Origin: an uncultured Kordiimonas sp.
Lineage (GTDB): Bacteria > Pseudomonadota > Alphaproteobacteria > Sphingomonadales > Kordiimonadaceae
Direction: 5' to 3'
DNA length: 58,254 bases
Assembly (NCBI GenBank): GCA_947492375.1
Contig: CANLMI010000006.1
Coordinates: forward strand, 1-58,254
The notes beneath the pieces are model-generated. The model searched no databases and was not told the DNA's origin. It saw nothing but the letters and a program-made list of their open reading frames with translations. Shown here piece by piece: positions 35,349 through 44,221 of this stretch. How positions within the stretch are numbered: position 1 is the first letter of the stretch; each line of letters opens with the position of its first letter. The translations under genes and the position numbers were made by a program.

Positions 35349-37184
35349 CTAGATTTCAGGGGTGTCGAAACCATCAGCAGCCGCTTGTGCTTCGGCTTCT
35401 TCGCGTTTGCGAATGGCTTCGCGGATTCCTATATTGGGATCGAAAGGCTCTTTATTTTCGATCCAAATCCGGTAATTCTCAATGCTTTCTTCCACCAATG
35501 TGTCGTAATCCAAGCCACGCTCTTCGGCTTGCTGCATTTCTTTTTTGATTACAAACCTAAGCATGGCTGGATTGATATATTCCTGCTCAATTGCGGCTTG
35601 AGAGTTCAAAAATCCATATCCGCCATCTTCGAGATAATCCAAATTAGGGATACCTTCGATTTGATCGGCTTTGATGATTTCCTTGAGGTGGTAATAGCGG
35701 TTGCTTGCCATGATTAATGCAAGGGCCGTTACATTGTTTTCTTTACCAACGTAGTTTACATCAACCCCTTTTGCTAAAAGAATCGGCACATCTTCTGACT
35801 CGCCGTAAGAGCAGGAAAACAGCAACCTGCGGCCCAATAATTCCGGGTCAGTTATTTCGTTGATGTCTAAGGCACCAACTGGATCAACATCATTTAGTAA
35901 GGCTTCGGGTTTGCCCGTTATTTCCGAGAGTTTCATTATATTACCGCTGCGCTCAATTTTCTTTGAGCTTTGAACCCCGGATAAGACTTCTTCTACTTCG
36001 CGGCTAATAATTTCGGGTTTCTCACTATCCTCTTGAGAACTGGTCGAAAACAAAAACTGTCCCCGTCTACGCCGACCAACCATTATATTATAATCCAGCA
36101 GAATCGGTGTCAAATCAGGGTCAAAAGTTATATGTAAATCAGTGACATGCCCTTCCTTAGCGTTTTCATTTTTCGCTCGCAATTTTTCCAGATATTCGAT
36201 TTTCCCGGTAGGGGATAAGCTCAGAAAGTCATAAACATTTTGATGCACAAAGGTCATTTTCTGGACCTCTTTACTAGCGATATTTGACCTCACAAGAAGC
36301 CAGCCTTTTTCCTGATCTTCTGGCTTCCCATGAACGCTATTAACCATGACGCCAAAATTTTCATCAATAAGATACAGATACCCCCAATAATACTCGGTAT
36401 TGTCGGGTGTTGGTGCACTACTAAGGCTATCTTTTGGTCTGATTTCAACAAACCGACATTGAATAGGCGCATTGCTTTCTTTGGTGTAAAAGTGTCCATA
36501 CCACCTAAATTCATTCTCTTTATCTGAATCAGTCTTGTAGTCATTGCAGAAAAAAAACGGAAGTTTCTGATTGGTAAATTGCGGCTCAGGAATGAAGGCC
36601 GGATCAATAGATTTAGGCCAGAAATCCGGCTCTATCATGTCGCTGTCTTGCAGAAACCCTTTTGACCTCAAAAAAGCATAGATAGCAGGTAAGGCTATCC
36701 CTTGAGGTGCGTTTGGTGGGACGCGCTTACCTTCTACATTCAAGTTTCCTTCGGGCGCGGGAGTAATCCAAATCTTGAAGCCATCTTTGGGCTTTGATTC
36801 CCCTCTGTAGAATTTTCTTAGATTTTCTCCACGAATTGGAAGGCCGTTATCATTATGGAGGTCATCGTGACCATCGTATTTATCCCAATCTATATAATCA
36901 GCGATATTCGTGGCATAACGTTCATCATCAAGGAAGACGATTTCCTGCGCGAGTGACTTCCAAGAAATACCTTCTTGCTCATGAGCACTTTGTGTTTCTA
37001 ATGGTAGCGGATCATCGTCTTGATCACGTCTATAGGAATACTCTTTATTTTCCTGTTGTTTTATTTCCTGAGCTTTTTTACGCCGCGCCTGTTGAACATA
37101 GTAATAGGAGATCAAACGCGCGCGAATTCGTCCAATTTGCCAAGCAGAAAAACTAATATTGTCGCCATCAAACTGTAAGCCCAC
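35349..37184 (-). CDS. Large hypothetical protein with ankyrin-like C-terminus (611 aa)
   Basis: GTG start with AAAGG upstream. The N-terminus is basic and helical; the middle has a beta-rich domain (WYGHFYTKES...QCRFVEIRP, YYWGYLYLID). Residues about 460-520 (LLFSCSYGESEDVPILLAKG, then VDVNYVGKENNVTALAL) look like two degenerate ankyrin repeats. No catalytic motif recognised. Convergent with the CHAT-TIR operon, on the same strand as the coupling protein but separated by a terminator, so its link to either is unclear. Confidence 0.65.
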   Translation of the reverse strand: MGLQFDGDNISFSAWQIGRIRARLISYYYVQQARRKKAQEIKQQENKEYSYRRDQDDDPLPLETQSAHEQEGISWKSLAQEIVFLDDERYATNIADYIDWDKYDGHDDLHNDNGLPIRGENLRKFYRGESKPKDGFKIWITPAPEGNLNVEGKRVPPNAPQGIALPAIYAFLRSKGFLQDSDMIEPDFWPKSIDPAFIPEPQFTNQKLPFFFCNDYKTDSDKENEFRWYGHFYTKESNAPIQCRFVEIRPKDSLSSAPTPDNTEYYWGYLYLIDENFGVMVNSVHGKPEDQEKGWLLVRSNIASKEVQKMTFVHQNVYDFLSLSPTGKIEYLEKLRAKNENAKEGHVTDLHITFDPDLTPILLDYNIMVGRRRRGQFLFSTSSQEDSEKPEIISREVEEVLSGVQSSKKIERSGNIMKLSEITGKPEALLNDVDPVGALDINEITDPELLGRRLLFSCSYGESEDVPILLAKGVDVNYVGKENNVTALALIMASNRYYHLKEIIKADQIEGIPNLDYLEDGGYGFLNSQAAIEQEYINPAMLRFVIKKEMQQAEERGLDYDTLVEESIENYRIWIENKEPFDPNIGIREAIRKREEAEAQAAADGFDTPEI

Positions 37185-37294
37185 AATAGACCTTTAGTAG
37201 TATTATCCATTATCCAAGCTTCAATTATGTCCATGTTTTCAGGCTTGTCTAATGGTTTGTAATGCAGCCCTAATTCTAAGCATCCAAATAATTA

Positions 37295-37326
37295 AAACCC
37301 CACCAAGTTATCACTTGGTGGGGGTG
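37295..37326 (-). terminator. Terminator of the coupling-protein gene
   Basis: CCCCACCAAGT (37298-37308), loop TATC, ACTTGGTGGGG (37313-37323); on the minus strand followed by TTTTAATT. A perfect 11-bp stem between 37335 and 37184. Confidence 0.85.
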
Positions 37327-37334
37327 ATCTCAGT

Positions 37335-38927
37335 TTATTCTATCTCTTCATAAACACCTTCGAAAACGGGCGCATAGGGCGCGTTTTTATCGAAGTAAAC
37401 AACGCGGCTCATGATGATCGGATGATAGCCCGCGATCATGATGATCTGGCGGCGAAAAATATCAGCACGAGAAAACTGCCGGGCCAGTTCATCAGGTGTT
37501 GCCAGCGGGTACATAGTGATTTCATCAGACTGACCCCCTAAGCCTTGTTCACGTCCAGACTGTGTAGTCTCGCCTCTTTTGTTGGTTCCGACAGGACTAT
37601 TCCCCAATTTTTCGCCAATGTATTTGAGCGTTGTTAAATCGGTATTGGCGAACACTTGAACCACGCCAGCGTTAGCAATGAAACTTTCTGCGCGCTTGCC
37701 GTAAAGAGCGTCAATCTGGCCCTTGTCTTGAACAATGATGTGGAGTTTCAAACCGAAACCAGCAATTTGCCCGATAGCATCCTCAAGCGCTTTTAAATAA
37801 CCCAAAACCGGGAACTCGTCGCACACCGCGAGCACTGAATGCTGACCCGGCTTATTTGGAATACCTTCAACGGCGTCAATCAATTGATTTATGAAAGTGC
37901 GAAGGAAAGCGGCGTTATCGGCAAGGCGGTTAGCTGGGAGCACGACAAAGACAGAAACTTTCCGCTTCTTCAAATCTTTCAGGTCAAAATCATGACCAGA
38001 TTTAACTTCCTTCATGGCACGGTTATCAAGATAGGAAGTATGTCTTTTTGCATTTGAATGCACGCCAGAGCGCTCATCGTCGGCTTTCTCAAAAAAGCCG
38101 TTTACAAGGCCCCAAATGGTTTTAGCAATATCGGCGTTCTTGCCTTCGACAAGAACCTTTTGACCGTTTTCCTCTTTCTCTTCCCAGTAAAGATGTTGAA
38201 TGCCCTGCCAGATATTCTCTTTCCAAACCCAATGCTGTGTTGGGCCATCCTCACTCTGATATGTTTCCTTATCCATGAGGCCAAGAATGATTTCGCGCAC
38301 GAAACACATGTGGCGATAGTCTTCTTTGACGTTCGAGCCAAAAGCGACAAATAGTAAAATACCGAGAATGATATTCTCGGCTTCTTGATCCCAATGGGGG
38401 TCTTTTGCATTTACAGATTTAATGACATTGGCATCAATAATGCGGCGGGCATCTTCAATGACAGTGAGGCTATCTATATCAAGCGTCTTTAATTCATTAT
38501 ACTTGGCCCGGAACTTAGCCGCTGGGCCTGTCACCCGGTGGTAAGGGTCAATGATATATACATCATCACCAAGTTCATGCCGCCGCATCGCACATCGCAT
38601 GGCATGCTCGCCCTTCGGGTCTATCACCCACAAACTGCCATCCCAGAAAAACATATTAGCTGTAGCCGTTATGGACTTTCCAGCCCGGTTTCCAGCTATT
38701 GAAATAGCGTGCCGATCATCCTTGTAGCCTTTTAGCTTATCGCCAACAGCGCCCCAAAGCATTGCACCGTTCGGATTGTTGGGGTCATAATCCAGTAATT
38801 TATTCTGCTCTAGTTTTCTCTGAGGATACCAAAAAGCTTTGGGAATTTTCTGATCATCAATATGTTTGTCCGTATTTCCGCGCGGTATCCCCGCCATTAA
38901 ATCTGCTCTTTCAAAGGGCATCGCCAT
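37335..38927 (-). CDS. VirD4/TraG-type coupling protein
   Basis: 530 aa. Walker A AGNRAGKSITA (about 78-88), WVIDPKGEHA, Walker B VLAVCDEFPVLG (about 370) and a long TraG C-terminal domain. It would bring the relaxase-DNA complex to a type IV secretion channel. The usual N-terminal transmembrane pair is missing: the protein begins with a hydrophilic MAMPFERADL, with AAAGGAG upstream of this ATG, so it is probably soluble. No other secretion genes are nearby, so it must serve a foreign channel. Confidence 0.9.
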   Translation of the reverse strand: MAMPFERADLMAGIPRGNTDKHIDDQKIPKAFWYPQRKLEQNKLLDYDPNNPNGAMLWGAVGDKLKGYKDDRHAISIAGNRAGKSITATANMFFWDGSLWVIDPKGEHAMRCAMRRHELGDDVYIIDPYHRVTGPAAKFRAKYNELKTLDIDSLTVIEDARRIIDANVIKSVNAKDPHWDQEAENIILGILLFVAFGSNVKEDYRHMCFVREIILGLMDKETYQSEDGPTQHWVWKENIWQGIQHLYWEEKEENGQKVLVEGKNADIAKTIWGLVNGFFEKADDERSGVHSNAKRHTSYLDNRAMKEVKSGHDFDLKDLKKRKVSVFVVLPANRLADNAAFLRTFINQLIDAVEGIPNKPGQHSVLAVCDEFPVLGYLKALEDAIGQIAGFGLKLHIIVQDKGQIDALYGKRAESFIANAGVVQVFANTDLTTLKYIGEKLGNSPVGTNKRGETTQSGREQGLGGQSDEITMYPLATPDELARQFSRADIFRRQIIMIAGYHPIIMSRVVYFDKNAPYAPVFEGVYEEIE

Positions 38928-39150
38928 TGTGCATCTCCTTTATTGGTTAAAGAGATGCAGTTTCAGAGGTTTTAGAAGCAAAATTCCTCGCAGCCCACGC
39001 TCTGTAGAAAACAGTTTCGATTGGTAAGGGGCTAGAAGGCGATTTTCACTGCACATTTTTTGGCGGTTCAGGCTTCTTTTAAAACAATTCAAAATAGCCA
39101 TTAATTTGCCGGATCATCCTAAAATCACCGGGCGCGGATCAGATCAAAAC
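38928..39150. other. Intergenic region between divergent coupling-protein and DUF736 genes
   Basis: Carries the ribosome-binding site and promoter of the coupling-protein gene near 38930-38960. Nothing else recognised. Confidence 0.5.
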
Positions 39151-39338
39151 GAAATTTCCTAGGGGCCAAAATGCCCCTTATCGCGAAACAAATTTCATTT
39201 ACATGCCGCCTTACTTCTTTTGCCTGAAGGCTAAAAGGCGGCAATGACTAGACCCGACCCAGCGCTTTTGTCGTCGCTCCAACATTAAAGGCATTTGAGT
39301 TGTTCAAACGCCAAAACATTTAAAAAGGAGCATACAAA
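39151..39338 (+). promoter_or_regulatory. Hairpin-rich leader of the DUF736 gene
   Basis: GAAATTT...AAATTTC (39151-39196) encloses AGGGGC-caaaat-GCCCCT. TGCCGCCTT / AAAGGCGGCA (39204-39242) follows, then GGCATTTGA-gttgt-TCAAACGCC (39290-39312) shortly before AAGGAG. The last stem sits where the GGGTTT/AAACCC stem lies in the ardA leader. No sequence alignment with that leader, so relationship is unproven. Confidence 0.4.
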
Positions 39339-39677
39339 ATGAAAATCGCATCTTTTACCAAAACCGAAACAGGAGCTTTCACAGGCGAGATCAAAACTCT
39401 GACCCTCGATGTAGAAATCACTCTGGAACCTGTATCAAACAAAACCAAAGAGAGAGCACCGGACTACCGGGTCATTTCAGAGACAGGCGCAGAATGCGGC
39501 GCGGCATGGAACGAAGTTTCCAAAGAGCAGAAACCATATATCTCGCTCAAAATCGACGACCCGGCGCTTCCAGATACGATCTGGGCAAATCTAAGCCGCG
39601 ATGAAGATGGTAGCTATACTCTCTACTGGGACCGTCCAAAGGCAAAGCCGCAAACTGGTGAATTTGGAACCCTTTAA
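39339..39677 (+). CDS. DUF736 family protein
   Basis: 112 aa, AAGGAG eight bases upstream of ATG. MKIASFTKTETGAFTGEIKT, then PDYRVISETGAECGAAWNEV and SLKIDDPALPDTIWANL: the standard DUF736 pattern. These proteins are common in alphaproteobacterial mobile elements and are of unknown function. The strong leader and single-gene terminators on both sides suggest high, independent expression. Confidence 0.88.
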   Translation: MKIASFTKTETGAFTGEIKTLTLDVEITLEPVSNKTKERAPDYRVISETGAECGAAWNEVSKEQKPYISLKIDDPALPDTIWANLSRDEDGSYTLYWDRPKAKPQTGEFGTL

Positions 39678-39683
39678 AACCAA

Positions 39684-39716
39684 AACCCGGCTGACAGGGG
39701 TGCCAGCCGGGTTTTT
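39684..39716 (+). terminator. Terminator after DUF736
   Basis: AACCCGGCTG / CAGCCGGGTTTTT, seven bases after the stop codon. Confidence 0.9.
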
Positions 39717-39730
39717 CTTTGCCTAAAAAT

Positions 39731-39774
39731 TAAAACGCCAGCGCTCTTCATTCTGGGAAGGCACTGGCGTTTTG
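39731..39774 (-). terminator. Terminator of the SprT-like gene
   Basis: AAAACGCCAG and CTGGCGTTTT with further pairing inside; symmetric A/T runs make it work on both strands. It ends at the base before the SprT-like stop codon. Confidence 0.8.
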
Positions 39775-40467
39775 TTATTCTTCTAATTCCATCGGCGTAG
39801 GATCATGACCGTTATAGCACATGATTTTCAAGCTATGTTTCCCACGCGTGCCATCGCCGCAAATCGGACACACGAATTTAAAATGCTTGCCAGATCTCTT
39901 AGGCTCTTTCGGCTCGTTTGGTTTCCCATTCTCGCCATCAGATTTTTCAATCTGGCGATCATGCCAAGGAATAGATGCCCCTTGCGCTATAAGGATGTTT
40001 GAAGCTTTATCAAAAGGACCATCCTCAACAATGAAATGGCTCATTGTACGGCCTATTTCATCCCCGCCGAGCTTGCCCGTTGAGGAAGGGTAAAGGCCAA
40101 TAGATTTCATCTTTTCGGCAAATTCTCGGTTATGATACCCGGACTTGCCCGGCTTGCCGAAACTATATTGCCAGTGATGGACCATTTCATGGACCAGCGT
40201 TGAAAGAATTTCTTTTAAAGAGCGTTTAGCAAACCATTTTGGATGCATTCCAATTTCTGCACAGGTGACGCTAAATCCTTCATTTTCAAACCGCTTGGGA
40301 ACAAAGTAACCATAGGCCCGACCGGGGCGGGCAAGCGTAATCAGGACGCGCTCTAATTCAGAGCGAAACAGATGTTTATTATAGTGATCAAACCAGCGGT
40401 CAAACCCGTCATAGGTTTCCCGTGTTGGTATACGGTTATGCTGCTTTATTGCATTTGCAGTGTACAT
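39775..40467 (-). CDS. SprT-like zinc metalloprotease with zinc ribbon, element 3
   Basis: 230 aa from the ATG at 40467 (GGAG six bases upstream); the longer frame to 40596 has no such site, and the homologue at 1-700 also begins MYT. HEMVHHWQ at about 93-100 is the intact HExxH zinc site; a C-terminal zinc ribbon starts CPICGDG. SprT-like proteases act on DNA-bound proteins. It lies beside the oriT-like region, divergent from mobC/relaxase, in both elements, so a role in transfer or establishment is likely. Confidence 0.82.
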   Translation of the reverse strand: MYTANAIKQHNRIPTRETYDGFDRWFDHYNKHLFRSELERVLITLARPGRAYGYFVPKRFENEGFSVTCAEIGMHPKWFAKRSLKEILSTLVHEMVHHWQYSFGKPGKSGYHNREFAEKMKSIGLYPSSTGKLGGDEIGRTMSHFIVEDGPFDKASNILIAQGASIPWHDRQIEKSDGENGKPNEPKEPKRSGKHFKFVCPICGDGTRGKHSLKIMCYNGHDPTPMELEE

Positions 40468-40654
40468 TACAAACTCCATTTGCCTGCGCTTTGCACAAAG
40501 TCTGGAGCTATTGTATTGTCGCTTGAGATCATGATTCCTCGCAGAGGGTGAAAGGATTCCGCGGGTTTTAAAGAGCAGTGCAATGCTGCTGTGCATGATA
40601 GAAAGATTGGAAGTGTCACGGATATAAGTGATACAATATGGAAAGAGTGGGAAA
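40468..40654. other. Spacer upstream of the SprT-like gene
   Basis: Promoter region only; the N-terminal extension of the SprT-like frame through here is not conserved in element 1. Confidence 0.45.
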
Positions 40655-40990
40655 AGATTTTACAAGGTGTGCGGGGGTGTTACCCCGCCTACCTTGAGGG
40701 GGAATTCCATTCCCCGCTAACCCCCTTGGAAGACCTAAGAGCGAAGCCCAAGCTTTGGCTTGTGCTTACGCTAAGGTCTTGGTTCACACCATACGCGGCA
40801 TCGAGCCTTGATGATGTGAGCACGTCAGCCCGGACGAGAACGGGCACACGAGGAGAATTGCCTCTCCTATGTGAAACCATGCACCAGTGTCATGCAGCAC
40901 TGGACACAGCATTAGGGTTTAATCGCTAACCCTAAGACCAGCGAGGAAGGGAGATTGCAGCTCTCCCTTACCAACCCATCGCTTTAATGG
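40655..40990. other. oriT-like non-coding region, copy 2
   Basis: CAAGGTGTGCGGGG / CCCCGCCTACCTTG hairpin, GGGGGAAT / ATTCCCC hairpin, GCTAACCCCCTTGG, GTGAGCACGTCA, AGGAGAAttgccTCTCCT, GAAACCATGCACCA, CGCTAACCCTAAGACCAGCG, in the order seen at 959-1400. Paired changes in the first hairpin (CAAGAT/ATCTTG there, CAAGGT/ACCTTG here) support structure. Immediately upstream of mobC. Confidence 0.55.
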
Positions 40991-41081
40991 CTGCATAATC
41001 AGCAATCGAAGGTGTTTTGAAATGTCGTCAATTATGGCGGCTGCGAGGAATTTGCGTTGTGAAGCAGCGTAAATTGGAGAC

Positions 41082-41408
41082 ATGGAAAACAAGACGCCGA
41101 AATACCCGGAATCGTTCACGCTGAAGCTTCGCAAAGGCTCTGGCGAAGAGTTTGACGCGCGCGTGAAACAATCCGGCAAAACGCGTAACGGTTTTCTCAA
41201 TAGCCTCATTTTTGATCGCAAGCACAACAGCTCTGAAATCAAAGGCATTCTTGCGAATATCCTTACGCAGCAGACAAAAATCCTCAAAAACCAAGAAACC
41301 ATTCTTGAAAGCGACAATGATCAAAACGAGGACGAACGAAAATTTATCAAAGACCTCTCGCTTGAGGTCAGGACAGCGATTTTTGAAATTGCGCGGGGGC
41401 GGCGTTGA
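41082..41408 (+). CDS. MobC-like mobilisation accessory protein, element 3
   Basis: 108 aa. PKYPESFTLKLRKGSGEEFD and SGKTRNGF align with the element 1 protein; the C-terminal half is a charged helix (LTQQTKILKNQETILESDND). It overlaps the relaxase gene by four bases. Presumed oriT-binding relaxosome component. Confidence 0.72.
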   Translation: MENKTPKYPESFTLKLRKGSGEEFDARVKQSGKTRNGFLNSLIFDRKHNSSEIKGILANILTQQTKILKNQETILESDNDQNEDERKFIKDLSLEVRTAIFEIARGRR

Positions 41409-43264
41409 CCATTGTTTTTTCTTCACAGCGTGGCGGCAATGCTGACCTTGCAACCCACCTCTTGAATGGTCACGACAATGAGCATGTTGAGGTGTTAGAG
41501 ATCAAAGGCGGGATTTCCGATGATTTACACGGTGTAATGGAAGAGTGGGATTTTCAACGTCGACATCTGACAAAATCAGAAAATGGCATGATGACCACGG
41601 CTATCAATCCCGACATGAAACAAGGGCCGTGGACGAGAGAAATGGCTTTTGATTTTGTTAATCGCCTCGGTGTAGCTTTTGGCCTTCAGGATCAGTCGCG
41701 CGTTGTTGTTGAGCACTATAAAGAAAATAAAGATGGCATAATGCGCCAGCATTTCCATGTTGCATGGAACCGCGTTGATGACCAAAATGGTAGAGTCATC
41801 CCAATAGCTTTTGATCGCTTCAAATCCATGGGCGTCACCCGCGCGTTTTGTGCCGACTATGGCCTTGCGCTTTCAGACGGTTACTTTGATAAAACCAAAA
41901 ACTTTAAGCAGCTCACACTTAACGATATTACCCAGCACCATAGGACCGGAATTTCACGCGAAGAACGCATTGAGTTCATCACCGACCTCTGGCGCTCTTG
42001 CGACAGCCCAAAAGCGCTTGTCGCTGCCCTTCATGATAACGGCTACATCTTATCGCAAGGGCGCAACCCCTATGTGCTAGTCGATATTTTTGGCGGGCAA
42101 AACAAACTTGCGCGCATGGTTGAAGATGCGAAGCAGAAAGACATTACCGCCTTCTTGGAAAAGGATTTCCCACATTACAAAGTCGGCAAAGATGGCAAAC
42201 CTATTGATAACAACGATCCAAACCGATTGCCAACCGTGGATGAAGCCAAGGCCAAGGTCAAAGATGTTGCCAAGGCTTTCGAGCTCGCTGACATGCGCGA
42301 GGTGGTTGCGGAAAAACTCGAACAACTCAAAATCGATCACGGTGAGCGCCGCGCTAAGTTTGATGTTGGAATTCAAGAGCGAAAAGACATGCTGGCAGCA
42401 GAGCGCGAGCGCGCCTTTGCCAAGCTAGATACTGAAAAAGATAACCTCTTAAAACAACACAAAACTCAGGACATGGAAGTGAATTTCAGACGCACACAGA
42501 ATGACCCGCGCGGCCTTGCTAAGTTCCTGTCTAAAGTTTCAGGGGTTGAGTTCGTTCGTAAGAAGCTTCATGCATACCAAGACCAAAAGCGCAGCGAGCT
42601 GCAAGAAACCGCCCGGATGGAAATGCAAACGCGCCATGATGAGGCCCGTTCACTCGAAAACCACCGTCAGCATCTTCACAGTTTAGAAATTGAACGTAAG
42701 ACCACATCACTTGAAAGAGTCTTCGAGCGTGAAACTCGCTCTATTGAATTTGCCCATCAACGCGATCATGCAATGCGCTTGAGGCGTGGTCATGAGCACA
42801 TGCCCTCAGTTGATCTTGCCTTATCACCATTTTCTTGGCGTCCAGCGATGACAGTGAATGCGAAACAGCGTTTTCATTCACCCACTGCTAAAGAGGTCAA
42901 CCGGAAGGCTAAGAACCCAACCGAACGCGCGGACCCACTGAATAAAGAACGCAAAGCTCAGGAAGTTAGAGAACAGGTTAACTTCAAGCCGCCTGAAAAT
43001 GCGCCCGAAGATATGCGTCACGAATTTGACCACGCGCAAAACCAAGAATTAGATTCTGATAAAGCACCAGAGAAAGCCTCTGGTGATCGTCAACCAGCCT
43101 CTGGCGAAGCAGGCAAACACCCCGGCATCATAGACGCACCGGAAGTACGCAAAGAATTCACTGCCGCTGCCAATTCACAATTGAGCAACGCTCAGGGGGA
43201 AGTGAAAACCTTGCGGTCTGATTTCACGGTTACGAAATCCAGTAAACGCGGGCGAAAACGATAG
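41405..43264 (+). CDS. Relaxase / mobilisation nuclease, element 3
   Basis: 619 aa, TTG start overlapping the mobC stop (TTGA). ATHLLNGHDNEHVEV, SDDLHGVM, FGLQDQSRVVVEH, and the metal site RQHFHVAWNR near 115. A long coiled coil (about 290-480) and a disordered tail follow as in the homologue at 1835. Nicking at the adjacent oriT-like region is expected. The unusual TTG start suggests low, coupled translation. Confidence 0.88.
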   Translation: MTIVFSSQRGGNADLATHLLNGHDNEHVEVLEIKGGISDDLHGVMEEWDFQRRHLTKSENGMMTTAINPDMKQGPWTREMAFDFVNRLGVAFGLQDQSRVVVEHYKENKDGIMRQHFHVAWNRVDDQNGRVIPIAFDRFKSMGVTRAFCADYGLALSDGYFDKTKNFKQLTLNDITQHHRTGISREERIEFITDLWRSCDSPKALVAALHDNGYILSQGRNPYVLVDIFGGQNKLARMVEDAKQKDITAFLEKDFPHYKVGKDGKPIDNNDPNRLPTVDEAKAKVKDVAKAFELADMREVVAEKLEQLKIDHGERRAKFDVGIQERKDMLAAERERAFAKLDTEKDNLLKQHKTQDMEVNFRRTQNDPRGLAKFLSKVSGVEFVRKKLHAYQDQKRSELQETARMEMQTRHDEARSLENHRQHLHSLEIERKTTSLERVFERETRSIEFAHQRDHAMRLRRGHEHMPSVDLALSPFSWRPAMTVNAKQRFHSPTAKEVNRKAKNPTERADPLNKERKAQEVREQVNFKPPENAPEDMRHEFDHAQNQELDSDKAPEKASGDRQPASGEAGKHPGIIDAPEVRKEFTAAANSQLSNAQGEVKTLRSDFTVTKSSKRGRKR

Positions 43265-43340
43265 GTATTGCCGATTATTGTTGTGGAGCGGAGTATTCCG
43301 AGCTAAGACCAGAATGGGTTTAGGCAATAAACCTAGACCT

Positions 43341-43378
43341 TAAAAGGCGGCTTAACCCCCAATCGAGCCGCCTTTTTC
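43341..43378 (+). terminator. Rho-independent terminator after element 3 relaxase
   Basis: AAAAGGCGGCT / AGCCGCCTTTTT with the loop TAACCCCCAATCG, the same as at 3560-3596. Confidence 0.85.
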
Positions 43379-43393
43379 TATGCGCGATTTTCA

Positions 43394-43501
43394 TTACTCC
43401 TCACACCTTGAAACCTCAAATTCCAAACGAAGCATTTGCGATCTAGTAAAGGCCAGATTGACTTCCAGAGTAAGGCGAAGCTGTAAGTTGCTGAGGTTCA
43501 T
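43394..43501 (-). CDS. Conserved 35-aa small protein downstream of relaxase, copy 2
   Basis: ATG at 43501 preceded by AGGAGAACATC. The product begins MNLSNLQLRLTLEVNLAF and ends EFEVSRCEE; it matches the ORF at 3611-3721 with mostly synonymous nucleotide changes. Same position after the relaxase terminator and the same hairpin leader (ACCGGCTTTCTCGGG upstream). Unknown function. Confidence 0.75.
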   Translation of the reverse strand: MNLSNLQLRLTLEVNLAFTRSQMLRLEFEVSRCEE

Positions 43502-43814
43502 GATGTTCTCCTGCTGTCTTTAGACCCGAGAAAGCCGGTGTCTTTCTACCGACTGTCAAAGGCACCGTCTTTTGGTATTGGACTAAAGCACGCTCAGAGA
43601 TTTGAACCTGCGCGGATGCATAGCGATGCATGTAAGTCATACTCAGGCTTGCAAAGAATAGAATTTTATGGTGCTTTGGTTGTGCATTCTGCCAACTCAG
43701 GATGTGAGGACCGCAAACCTCGATTAGACCGCAAGTTCGGCATTCTCTTTGATCCGGGCTAACAGATTTTCTATGCCCGTGCATTCGGTTTTGCCGGATG
43801 GCATGGGAATGTAC
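43502..43814. other. Leader of the small gene and unassigned sequence
   Basis: First 60 bases align with 3722-3790. The minus-strand open frame across this stretch (to 43838) is not kept in element 1, so I do not call it. No other gene seen. Confidence 0.45.
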
Positions 43815-43820
43815 AATCTC

Positions 43821-43834
43821 TAGCTGCGCTTCTG
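43821..43834 (+). repeat. 14-bp repeat TAGCTGCGCTTCTG, left copy
   Basis: Recurs at 46172-46185 (start of unit 2) and inverted at 49769-49782, upstream of the IS110-family transposase. Possible subterminal inverted repeats of one transposon. Confidence 0.5.
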
Positions 43835-44221
43835 TCAAGACACGACTAAATTCTCTTTAATCATTTGTATTATAACGGTTTTTAAATTTTAGATGTAGTT
43901 TATCGGATGTAAGAAACCTTCAGCATAGATACACATCTATTCCGTTTTGATTGTATGAGTAAATTGTAGGCCCAGCGTCAGGATCATTAATCTCTTCGTA
44001 GTCATCTCGGGATCTATAGCTTTCCCGGAGCTACATTTTGTCGCTCAATCAGAACAAGCTGGTGGGGCCAATAAGGCTAACGGTTTCACAATAACAAGTT
44101 ATTAGAACCACTTGGACAATACGCCACTCACCACGCTCGCCGTCCTGCGCAGGACACTCTGGCTCAGACCACCAGAGTACTCTTTCAACGTGGTATCTAG
44201 TTGCTAGACAAGACGTTGAAA
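43835..44221. other. Non-coding, structured stretch in duplication unit
   Basis: 387 bases without a supported gene. It holds a perfect palindrome GTCCTGCGCAGGAC (44142-44155) and a hairpin TTCAACGT...ACGTTGAA (44184-44220) enclosing CTAG-ttg-CTAG, next to the chemoreceptor stop codon. Repeated at 46186-46572. It could be the chemoreceptor 3' end, or an RNA of the neighbouring IS110-family element. Confidence 0.4.

Noticed and set aside
43590-43640. Possible tRNA T-arm (GATTTGAACC)
   Set aside because: No acceptor or anticodon arm can be formed around it on either strand.
43443-43838. 131-codon minus-strand frame containing the leader of the small gene
   Set aside because: The homologous leader in element 1 has stops and shifts in this frame, while the 35-aa frame inside is conserved.
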